From positions 1-11,448 of the forward strand of contig JANOBJ010000046.1 of the NCBI GenBank assembly GCA_031411575.1: a stretch of DNA of 11,448 nucleotides, read 5' to 3'. The stretch's first letter is position 1, and each line of letters begins with the position of its first letter. Below the pieces are notes generated by a model. It did not search any database. It saw nothing but the letters and a program-made list of their open reading frames with translations, and was not told where the DNA came from. Positions 1-4,993 of the stretch are shown piece by piece. The DNA is from JANOBJ01 sp031411575 (GTDB taxonomy: Bacteria > Pseudomonadota > Gammaproteobacteria > Burkholderiales > Burkholderiaceae_C). The position numbers and the translations under genes were made by a program.

Positions 1-4
1 TTAC

Positions 5-17
5 AGGGACTTCCCAC
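5..17 (+). repeat. Subterminal inverted repeat, IS right end
   Basis: AGGGACTTCCCAC is the exact reverse complement of 1445-1457. It lies about 3-4 bp inside the right tip of the element, which is normal for IS1111-group elements. Confidence 0.88.
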
Positions 18-27
18 GTAGTCAAGC

Positions 28-321
28 GGCTTGGTCGATAGGTATTCCTTGTACTGCTGAATTTCAGGCCTTGACGCGAAGAATCGATGCTGCAAACGAG
101 GAACAGACTGCACATCTACAGACGGCCTTGTTGCACCCGGGCTTTGGGTGCGGACCCAGATACGAACCGCTCGGCAAGGCCCCATTCCGTTCTCGTGGTA
201 CTCACCCCAATCGGTGCCACAAAGGGTTAGTCGGGCTTGTCCTGCCGCCGGTCTGACCTGTTCACTGCATCTTCGGGTTCACGTCTGGCAAGAAACTGTG
301 TGAAGGGTTGGCCCAGGCGAA
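28..321 (-). ncRNA. Candidate bridge RNA region in the IS right end
   Basis: This stretch of almost 300 bp between the transposase stop and the right tip has no credible protein gene. In the IS1111 group the bridge RNA, which pairs with target and donor DNA to guide the recombinase, is known to come from the right end. Read on the minus strand, the region contains CTAACCCTTT (230-221), identical to the R'' flank of the occupied attC at 2318-2327. Upstream of it in the transcript is GACCGG (253-248), complementary to CCGGTC at 1465-1470 on the other side of the insertion. Between the two lies a possible 4-bp stem (CGGC with GCCCG, one bulge). A further perfect 6-bp hairpin, GCACCC/GGGTGC with a 7-nt loop, lies at 133-151. 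The true RNA ends and the donor loop were not identified, so the limits given are only the non-coding interval. Confidence 0.5.
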
Positions 322-1371
322 TCAGGCTGGTTTGACGCTCAAGTGCCGTGCATCAAACGCCTTCCCTTTGGTCATCACCGCCCACAGGATGCGGGCGTTC
401 TTGTTGGCCAGCGCCACGGCGGCTTTTTGCCAGCCGTGCTTCTCGCGCAGTTGATGCACCCACCGCGAGATCGGGTCGTCGCGCTTGTGGGCGCTCCACA
501 CCACCGACTTGGCCCCCTGAATGAGCAAGGTACGCAAGTACGTGTCGCCCCGGCGGGTGATGCCGCCCAGGTGGTTCTTGCCACCGCTGGAGTTCTGCCG
601 CGGCGTCAGGCCCAGCCAGGCGCCGAACTGGGGGCCGTTGCTGAACTGCCTGAAGTCGCCCACCGTGGCGACCACGGCAGAGGCGGTGACCGGCCCCACG
701 CCCATCAGTTGCTCGGCCTGGGCAGCACTTGCATCGGCCTGCAGGTGCGCAGCAATGCGCTCATCGCACCACGCAAGGTGCGCGTCCAGCTCGGCCCATT
801 GGGTCTGGGCCCTTTGCAAGGCCAGGCGGGCCGTGCCGCCAAGGTCGTTGCTGGCGTCTTCCAGCACATCGGGCAGCGCCTGGCGCAGGGCTTGGGGCTT
901 TTGCGGGAACACCAGCCCGAACTCGGCCAGCAGGCCCCGGATGCGGTTGATGCATGCGGTGCGCTCGGCCTTGAAGCCCTCGCGCAGCCGGTGCACACAC
1001 AGCAGGCTTTGCTGCTCCAGGGTCTTGATGGGCACGAAATGCATCTGCGGGCGGCCTGCAGCCTCGCACACGGCGGCTGCGTCGTTGGCGTCGTTCTTTC
1101 CGGTCTTGCCCTGCAGGCGGTAGGGCGCCACCAGGTGGGCGGCGATGATGCGCGCGTCCAGGCCGATGGAGCGCAGGCGGCGCGCCCAGTGGTGGGCGCT
1201 GGAGCTGGCCTCCATGGCGACCATGCAGCCTGCGGGCAGGCCAGCGCACCAGGCCAGGAATCGGTCTCGGTTGAGGGTGCGGCTGATGATGCGCTGACCT
1301 GTGGCATCGACGCCATGAACCTGGAGCACGCGCTTGGCCAGATCAACGCCGACTCGTGTAATCTTGCTCAT
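322..1371 (-). CDS. IS110/IS1111-family transposase (DEDD recombinase)
   Basis: 349 residues, the normal length for the family. The N-terminal RuvC-like DEDD domain shows the four acidic residues: D10 in GVDLAKR, E54 in AMEAS, and D94 and D97 in GKNDANDA. A central helical, charged segment follows at about residues 110-230. The C-terminal Transposase_20 domain starts near GVGPVTASA and carries GLTPRQNSSGGK, with S261/S262 the likely nucleophile site, then LGGITRRGD and LRTLLIQGA. The protein catalyses RNA-guided, site-specific insertion and excision through a circular intermediate. The start at 1371 is chosen over an in-frame start at 1425 because AAGGAG lies 7-8 bases upstream and MSKITRVGVDLAK is the family's usual N-terminus. 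No frameshift or stop interrupts it, so it is probably active. Its GC-rich codon use resembles that of the host genes. Confidence 0.93.
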   Translation of the reverse strand: MSKITRVGVDLAKRVLQVHGVDATGQRIISRTLNRDRFLAWCAGLPAGCMVAMEASSSAHHWARRLRSIGLDARIIAAHLVAPYRLQGKTGKNDANDAAAVCEAAGRPQMHFVPIKTLEQQSLLCVHRLREGFKAERTACINRIRGLLAEFGLVFPQKPQALRQALPDVLEDASNDLGGTARLALQRAQTQWAELDAHLAWCDERIAAHLQADASAAQAEQLMGVGPVTASAVVATVGDFRQFSNGPQFGAWLGLTPRQNSSGGKNHLGGITRRGDTYLRTLLIQGAKSVVWSAHKRDDPISRWVHQLREKHGWQKAAVALANKNARILWAVMTKGKAFDARHLSVKPA

Positions 1372-1444
1372 GGGACTTCTCCTTTCAAAGGTTTCAGATT
1401 GACTTTCGCACTTCAATCTTGGCACTCGATGCCGTCACCCGAAA

Positions 1445-1457
1445 GTGGGAAGTCCCT
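1445..1457 (-). repeat. Subterminal inverted repeat, IS left end
   Basis: GTGGGAAGTCCCT pairs 13/13 with 5-17. About 7-9 bp separate it from the attC arm that starts at 1467. This longer offset on the left end than on the right fits the usual asymmetric repeat placement of the IS1111 group. Confidence 0.88.
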
Positions 1458-1466
1458 TCTTATTCC

Positions 1467-1541
1467 GGTCGAGGCGCGGCTTCGCCGCTGGGACGCCGTG
1501 CCGGCGGTGCCGGCCCGTCGCCCCTCACCTTCACGTTAGAC
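1467..1541 (+). other. Integron attC site, right arm (left arm displaced by the IS)
   Basis: The interval has the order L'' - variable region - L' - R'. L'' is GGTCGAGG (1467-1474) and L' is CCTCACC (1523-1529). They pair 7/7 if C1470 is left unpaired, and a single extrahelical base in L'' is the hallmark that lets integron integrases choose the strand. A 5-nt spacer (TTCAC) separates L' from the R' core GTTAGAC (1535-1541), which fits GTTRRRY. Recombination would occur at G1535/T1536. The variable terminal segment is GC-rich with its own hairpins (GCGGC-TTC-GCCGC). The matching R'' core should lie before base 1, on the far side of the IS. Confidence 0.75.
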
Positions 1542-1551
1542 GCCTCAATAC

Positions 1552-1947
1552 ATGCTCGCCACCTCAGAAGTTCGCCGCATCGCGTCAGCCCGCCTACGCG
1601 ACGCTGCAGTCTTGCTGGCCGCCAAACGGTTCGATGGAGCGGTGTATCTGTGTGGCTATGCCGTAGAGCTCGCTCTGAAGGCTCGCATCTGCAAGACGCT
1701 GAAGTGGCCTGGCTATCCCGAGAGCAACAAAGAGTTTGAACCGTTGAAATCGTTCAGGGTGCACGACCTAGATGTTCTGCTGCGACTAACCGGCAGAGAA
1801 GGCGCTGTCAAAGCAAACTACTTTGTGGAGTGGTCTGCGGTTGCAGCCTGGAATCCTGAAGCGCGCTATAAGCCGATCGGCTCTGCGAACGAGAGTGATG
1901 CCCAGCTGATGTTGGAGTCCGCAGCTTTGCTGCTGAAGAAACTATGA
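1552..1947 (+). CDS. HEPN-domain protein, cassette-borne
   Basis: 131 residues. The segment RLRDAAVLLAAKRFDGAVYL, continuing as GYAVELALKA (residues about 14-44), matches the core of small bacterial HEPN proteins, which are all-helical and often act as RNA-targeting toxins or as partners of nucleotidyltransferases. It is followed by a FRVHDLD segment (residues 68-74) and by WNPEARY near residue 100, both usual in this subgroup. The RNase motif R-x4-6-H is not present: the only His is H71, two residues after R69. A canonical HEPN RNase activity is therefore doubtful. The stop overlaps the next start as ATGA, so the two genes are translationally coupled. No Shine-Dalgarno sequence precedes the ATG, and expression probably depends on a promoter upstream of the cassette, now separated by the IS. 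Function is inferred as half of a toxin-antitoxin or defence-like pair. Confidence 0.8.
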   Translation: MLATSEVRRIASARLRDAAVLLAAKRFDGAVYLCGYAVELALKARICKTLKWPGYPESNKEFEPLKSFRVHDLDVLLRLTGREGAVKANYFVEWSAVAAWNPEARYKPIGSANESDAQLMLESAALLLKKL

Positions 1948-2321
1948 AAGAGTTCGCCGAAAAGCTCTTACCTGTGGAGCAACAGATCTCCGCAGAGAAG
2001 GGTCAATTCCTCCTCTTCGCACTTTTCCTCCGCGAGGATGCGCCGAACCTTTGGGATCTTCTCGTTTCGGCACCGTGGATTGAGGCCGACAAAGGGCAAG
2101 CCCTTCGCTACATCGTTCCAAAGCTGCAAGCTGTAGCAACCCGGGAAGAACTAGCCAAGCTCTCGCGAGTTGCGATCATTGAAAAAGGTCAACCCGCGCT
2201 AGCAGCCATTCAGTCGGCATTTCACGTTGAGCATGGACTCGCCGAAGTGCAAAGTAGCAACTTTTTCGGTCTGCAAATCAAGCATGCCTACATCATCACG
2301 TCCCGTCGAGAAGGCGTCTAA
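1944..2321 (+). CDS. Hypothetical protein paired with the HEPN protein
   Basis: 125 residues. I cannot assign a named family. Visible features are a helical N-terminus, a hydrophobic/aromatic core FALFLRED and WDLLVSAPWIE (residues 25-47), an amphipathic middle (about 52-92) and a C-terminal strand-like segment FFGLQIKHAYIITSRRE. I have an impression that LFLRED..WDLLVSAPW proteins occur next to HEPN genes, but this is memory, not a search. There is no transmembrane segment, no signal peptide and no recognisable nucleotidyltransferase GSxxxG motif, so it is not an obvious MNT antitoxin. It starts inside the stop of the HEPN gene (ATGA) and ends in the attC core, so both genes move as one unit. 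It may be an antitoxin, a regulator or a second enzyme subunit. Confidence 0.75.
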   Translation: MKEFAEKLLPVEQQISAEKGQFLLFALFLREDAPNLWDLLVSAPWIEADKGQALRYIVPKLQAVATREELAKLSRVAIIEKGQPALAAIQSAFHVEHGLAEVQSSNFFGLQIKHAYIITSRREGV

Positions 2322-2325
2322 CCCT
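2316..2325 (+). other. Second attC site, R'' core only
   Basis: GTCTAAC (2316-2322) fits the RYYYAAC core and contains the stop codon of the cassette gene. It is the exact reverse complement of the GTTAGAC core at 1535-1541, as the two ends of one attC type should be. The rest of the site is missing: within three bases the sequence becomes the IS end at 2326, and no L''/L'/R' arms follow. Confidence 0.65.
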
Positions 2326-2352
2326 TTACAGGGACTTCCCACGTAGTCAAGC
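2326..2352 (+). repeat. Orphan copy of the IS right end (27 bp identical to 1-27)
   Basis: These 27 bases equal 1-27 without a mismatch, including the 13-bp subterminal repeat (2330-2342) and ten bases internal to it. Beyond 2352 the two sequences diverge completely. It lies against an attC R'' core in the orientation predicted for the complete element, so it reads as the remains of a second insertion whose other 1.4 kb was deleted or replaced. Confidence 0.85.
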
Positions 2353-2529
2353 ACTACAAGGCTGTTTTCCTTCAATAGCTGTATTTGGTACGTTGAAGAT
2401 GAGTCGACGCATGGGCTCCATTCGCTCGGCGTGACAGAGGTGTCGCAGAAGGGTTATCGAGTTGGCCAGGCATCGGCTCTGAAACGGATGACGACGTTTG
2501 CGCTGGCTGGTATGACTGAGAGAGACAGA

Positions 2530-2575
2530 CGAAGACGGGGTCCGAAGACGGGGTCACTCTCCGAAGACGGGGTCA
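2530..2575 (+). repeat. Three direct copies of CGAAGACGGGGT
   Basis: GAAGACGGGGTC occurs at 2531, 2545 (within CCGAAGACGGGGTCA) and 2564, with 13-19 bp periodicity; the first copy is cut to ...GGGGTCC. The last two copies share 15 bases. Followed by AAGTCTTG. Similar GACCCCGTCTTC strings occur beside REP-associated transposases in Burkholderiales, but no such gene is present. Confidence 0.5.
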
Positions 2576-2596
2576 AGTCTTGCCTTTTGCCCATCC

Positions 2597-2719
2597 GCCC
2601 TCGGTGTGCTGCGCGCGTTCGACGCTCAATGCACCAGCCTGATCCGGATCGAAACCCCGCCCGATGCACCCGAATGGGACGGCGTGCGCGACAGGCAGGA
2701 TAGGGCGTCGGCGGCGTAA
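2597..2719 (+). pseudogene. Possible C-terminal gene remnant
   Basis: An open frame of 40 codons ends at TAA 2717-2719. Its composition looks like real coding DNA (GC-rich third positions, varied residues: LRAFDAQCTSLIRIETPPD, then EWDGVRDRQ), but no start codon context or upstream domain remains in frame. I do not recognise the parent protein. The remnant could equally be chance reading in GC-rich DNA. Confidence 0.25.
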
Positions 2720-2892
2720 GTGACGGACGGGTTGGCGCGCTACGGCGTGGGTCGGATGTGGCGGACGGCCAAGGCGGTTGGGCACATAAAACCTTGAGAG
2801 TCCCTGTTCTGTGGTCTTGGAGCGCTATCAAATTTGAGAATTAGCAGCGGCAGAATATTGAACTGCAAGACCCGCCCAAACCCCGCATGTCC

Positions 2893-2911
2893 GTATCCCA
2901 TGTGATACACT
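2893..2911 (+). promoter_or_regulatory. Operator and extended -10 of the toxin-antitoxin operon
   Basis: GTATC-CCATGT-GATAC (2893-2908) is a perfect 5-bp inverted repeat with a 6-bp spacer. It overlaps a plausible extended -10, TGA-TACACT (2903-2911); there is no convincing -35. The start codon lies 6 bp past the hexamer, so transcription would begin at or next to the ATG. The HTH antitoxin encoded downstream is the expected autorepressor. Confidence 0.5.
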
Positions 2912-2917
2912 TTCGCC

Positions 2918-3208
2918 ATGCTTGAAGTTCGTCAGACGGCCACCTATGCCGAGTGGTTCTCTGGCCTTCGGGATCGAACGGCCCGGACCCGTATCGACAT
3001 CCGCATCCGCCGTCTTTCCCTGGGGAATGCAGGCGACGTGAAGCCAGTGGGCGAAGGAATCTCGGAACTGCGCATCGACCATGGGCCGGGCTACCGCGTG
3101 TATTTCATCCAGAAGGGAAACGTCTACGTGGTGTTGCTGGCGGGTGGCGACAAGGCCACGCAAGACCGCGACATTCGGGAAGCCAAGGCGCTCGCGCGCG
3201 ATTTGTAG
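2918..3208 (+). CDS. Toxin of type II TA system, RelE/HigB-like (Gp49-like)
   Basis: 96 residues, the standard length of the 'addiction module killer protein' family in the RelE/ParE superfamily. Diagnostic stretches are RTRIDIRIRRLSLGNAGD (about 23-40), VGEGISELRIDHGPGYRVYF (44-63) and LLAGGDKATQDRDI (73-86). Basic residues on the beta-sheet and the GPGYR(V)YF strand are those normally involved in ribosome-dependent mRNA cleavage. The toxin precedes its antitoxin, the HigBA-like gene order. There is no Shine-Dalgarno sequence before the ATG and the predicted promoter ends right at it, so the message may be leaderless. That would keep toxin translation weak relative to the antitoxin, which has a good AGGAG. 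Both genes are intact. Confidence 0.9.
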   Translation: MLEVRQTATYAEWFSGLRDRTARTRIDIRIRRLSLGNAGDVKPVGEGISELRIDHGPGYRVYFIQKGNVYVVLLAGGDKATQDRDIREAKALARDL

Positions 3209-3217
3209 GAGATCGAG

Positions 3218-3523
3218 ATGGCCAAGACAATCACAACCCCCTGGGATCCTGCGGACCACTTGAAGTCCGAGGCGGACATGGCCGCCTATCTGGAGGCGGC
3301 GCTCGAGGAGGGCGATCCTGCCCTTGTCGCTGCAGCGCTTGGCGATATCGCGCGCGCCAAGGGCATGACGCAAGTCGCACGCGACGCGGGGCTCGGGCGA
3401 GAGAGCCTGTACAAGGCACTCTCCCCAGCGGGTAACCCGGAGTTCGCCACCATCCTCAAAGTCGTCTCAGCGCTCGGGCTCCAACTTCACGCTTCACCGC
3501 TTGCCGCAAAGCGTGCGGGCTGA
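3218..3523 (+). CDS. Antitoxin of type II TA system, HigA-like HTH protein
   Basis: 101 residues. The N-terminal part WDPADHLKSEADMAAYLEAA (9-28) is the toxin-neutralising helical segment typical of this antidote family. The C-terminal part is an XRE-like helix-turn-helix: ALGDIARAKGMTQVARDAGL, then SLYKAL and NPEFATILKVVSALGLQL (about 40-92). The protein binds and blocks the toxin encoded nine bases upstream and probably represses the operon through the palindrome at 2893-2908. The start at 3218 is supported by AGGAG at 3207-3211, six bases away, overlapping the toxin stop. Family membership is clear; DNA binding to that site is inferred. Confidence 0.9.
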   Translation: MAKTITTPWDPADHLKSEADMAAYLEAALEEGDPALVAAALGDIARAKGMTQVARDAGLGRESLYKALSPAGNPEFATILKVVSALGLQLHASPLAAKRAG

Positions 3524-3945
3524 TGATGCAAGCGCGCGGAATCACTCGCGCAACTGAGCCAACTTCCTAGTGACCACCACCACTGCGCCTACGCCCCTCC
3601 AATGAACTCTTGGCGAGGATATTGAACAGGCGCTCAAGGCGACGGTCGAGGGCAGCAAGCAGCGCAGACATGGAATCAGGTCAAAAAGTTGGTGAAGGCT
3701 GAACGATGCCTGAGTTTCGCGGCGCGATGCGCTGCCCCCAGGAATGGGCTCGGATGGACGGGGATGAGTTCAGTGCCGGCAGCAAGGTGCCAAAGAATGT
3801 TGTACCCAGGGTTTGGGCGTGGGGCCGGTCTTGCCGTTCGCCCCTTGCTCCCCTCCCCCCACCAGCGCAAACCACCCCCACCCCACCCTTCACCGCCCGT
3901 TGACAGGCCCTCGTTAAACTACCCGCCAAGACTTTGGAGATCTCC
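3524..3945. other. Gene-free interval
   Basis: I see no supportable gene. The only notable feature is a pyrimidine-rich tract (about 3841-3890) with long C runs, so the minus strand has G runs GGG, GGGG, GGGGG and GGGGGG. These could form a G-quadruplex, although the longest loop (14 nt) is above the usual limit. The promoter of the lipoprotein gene at 3946 must lie in this interval, but no well-spaced -35/-10 pair is visible. Confidence 0.4.
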
Positions 3946-4902
3946 ATGACAGGACTTTGGTTGCGCCGTGCGGTGTTGCTGGCGGCCAGCGCCAGCGCGG
4001 TGCTGTTGGCGGCGTGCGGTTCCAGCACGATTGAATCGGCGCTCACGCCCAGCCGCTTCATCGGGTTTGGCGACGGCTTCAGCGATGTGGGGCAGACGGC
4101 GGGCGGCACGCGCCACACCGTCAACGACGGCAGCATCAACCTGTGGGCCGAGCAGATTGCCTCGCGCTACGGGCTCAGTCTGACCGCCGCCAAGAGCGGG
4201 GGCCAGTCGTATGCGCAACTCAACGCGCGCGTGCTCAACGCCACCGATGCCGCCGGCGGCAGCGCGCCGTCGGTCAAGGCGCAGATCGACGCCTTTCTGG
4301 CCACTGGCACCTTTGGCGCCAACGATGTGGTGCTGATGAACGGCGGCATTGCCGACGTGATTGCCGAGGGCCAGGCCGCGATCACCGGCGCGCAGAGTGG
4401 CGCGCAGGCGCTGCTCAATGTGCAGCAGGCCGGGCGTGACCTGGGCGCGCAGGCGCGCCGGCTGGTGCAGGCCGGCGCCAAGTACGTGGTGGTGTCGGGC
4501 ACCTACAACCTCGGCGTGTCGCGCTGGGCGGCCGAAACCGGCCAGAGCGGCCTGCTGGGCTCGCTGGCCAGCGGCTTCAACGAAGCGCTGCTGGTGAGCA
4601 TGGTCGATCTGGGCGCCAATGTGCTGTACGTGGACGCGGCCTACTACATCAACCTGGTGGCCGCCTCGCCCACCGTTTACCTGGGCAGCGGTGGTACGGC
4701 GTCGGCGGTGGTCTGCACCTCGACCGACGCGGGCGCGGGCATTGGCACCGGCGCCGGCCAGATCAACTCGGCCCAGTGCACCTCGGCCACCGTGGCGGGG
4801 AACCCCGGCTTGTTCGTGTTTGCCGACCGCGTGTACCTGACGCCCAACGCCAACCGGCTGTTCGGCAACTACGCCTACGACCGCCTGCGCGCGCGCTGGT
4901 GA
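3946..4902 (+). CDS. SGNH/GDSL-like lipoprotein lacking catalytic residues (pseudoenzyme)
   Basis: 318 residues. The N-terminus is a lipoprotein signal: LRR, a hydrophobic stretch, then lipobox LAAC with C24, so the mature protein should be anchored in the outer membrane. The body follows GDSL-hydrolase blocks: FGDGFSDVG at 41-49 (block I), GGQSYA at 85-90 (block II), VVLMNGGIADVI at 128-139 (block III) and FADRVYLTPNANRLFGNYAY at 292-311 (block V). At the catalytic positions the usual Ser is G44, the Asn of GxND is A136 and the His of DxxH is Y297; only D294 remains. The frame is open and codon use is normal, so this is a maintained protein, not a decaying gene. It probably has a binding or structural role. 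The start at ATG 3946 follows GGAGA at 3936-3940; an in-frame TTG at 3934 is less likely. Confidence 0.85.
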   Translation: MTGLWLRRAVLLAASASAVLLAACGSSTIESALTPSRFIGFGDGFSDVGQTAGGTRHTVNDGSINLWAEQIASRYGLSLTAAKSGGQSYAQLNARVLNATDAAGGSAPSVKAQIDAFLATGTFGANDVVLMNGGIADVIAEGQAAITGAQSGAQALLNVQQAGRDLGAQARRLVQAGAKYVVVSGTYNLGVSRWAAETGQSGLLGSLASGFNEALLVSMVDLGANVLYVDAAYYINLVAASPTVYLGSGGTASAVVCTSTDAGAGIGTGAGQINSAQCTSATVAGNPGLFVFADRVYLTPNANRLFGNYAYDRLRARW

Positions 4903-4935
4903 GTCGCTGGTGAGATAGACGGACAAACCCCCATG

Positions 4936-4964
4936 AAAAAAGCCGGCCCGAGGGCCGGCTTTTT
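4936..4964. terminator. Bidirectional rho-independent terminator
   Basis: A-tract (4936-4941), stem GCCGGCC (4942-4948), loop CGAG, stem GGCCGGC (4953-4959), T-tract (4960-4964). The flanking A and T runs let it act for both the plus-strand lipoprotein gene ending at 4902 and the minus-strand ompW-like gene ending at 4994. Confidence 0.9.
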
Positions 4965-4993
4965 GCTGGGGCTGGCACCGAAGTGCCGCGCCG

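Larger units (their letters stand above)
1..1466 (-). mobile_element. IS110-family (IS1111-group, attC-targeting type) insertion sequence
   Basis: The element is about 1.46 kb with its transposase on the minus strand. A perfect 13-bp inverted repeat (AGGGACTTCCCAC at 5-17; GTGGGAAGTCCCT at 1445-1457) lies a few bases inside each tip, which is the subterminal arrangement of the IS1111 group; typical IS110 elements lack such repeats. Relative to transcription the left end is short (about 90 bp, 1372-1466) and the right end long (1-321), again as in IS1111, where the bridge RNA lies in the right end. The element sits in an integron attC site whose right arm follows directly at 1467, which is the behaviour of the IS1111-attC subgroup. 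The exact tips cannot be fixed: roughly bases 1-4 and 1458-1466 could be IS or target. Sequence before base 1 is not visible, so the left junction is unproven. Confidence 0.85.
1536..2322 (+). mobile_element. Integron gene cassette (two genes)
   Basis: The cassette runs from the recombination point in GTTAGAC (1535-1541) to the R'' core GTCTAAC (2316-2322) of the next attC. The first ATG is only 11 bp past the core, and the last stop codon (TAA, 2319-2321) lies inside the next core. Both are typical of compact cassettes. Codon use is visibly less GC-rich than in the genes to the right, as expected for a foreign cassette. No integrase gene or attI site is visible in the window, so whether this belongs to a chromosomal or a mobile integron cannot be told. 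Confidence 0.75.
2353..2892. other. Degenerate intergenic stretch after the cassette
   Basis: No intact gene is supported here. What can be seen: an AATAGC-type AT-rich scrap near 2373-2380, three copies of GAAGACGGGGTC (2531-2575), a possible gene remnant (2597-2719), and an imperfect AT-rich palindrome GCTATC...TTAGC at 2824-2845. The patchwork suggests several past insertions and deletions. Confidence 0.5.

Noticed and set aside
71..256. 61-codon frame in the IS right end
   Set aside because: No SD, no family resemblance, and it lies in the non-coding end where IS1111 elements keep their bridge RNA.
343..1539. Long plus-strand open frame of 398 codons opposite the transposase
   Set aside because: It is the antisense shadow of the GC-rich transposase gene, has repetitive low-complexity composition and no recognisable domain.
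1..2352. CRISPR array or composite transposon defined by the 27-bp repeats
   Set aside because: Only two copies 2.3 kb apart, no spacers; they are ends of one IS and a remnant, and no second transposase exists.
2828..3373. 181-codon minus-strand frame over the toxin-antitoxin genes
   Set aside because: The plus strand encodes two clearly recognisable family members in this interval.
3841..3890. G-quadruplex on the minus strand
   Set aside because: Several G runs exist but the four-run pattern needs a 14-nt loop; mentioned in the interval note only.
3900..3905. Perfect -35 hexamer TTGACA before the lipoprotein gene
   Set aside because: No -10 at 16-18 bp spacing; the AT-rich TTAAACT is only 8-9 bp away, so it is not a supportable promoter.
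3919..4926. 335-codon minus-strand frame over the pseudo-GDSL gene
   Set aside because: Shadow; the plus strand carries the lipobox and SGNH blocks.
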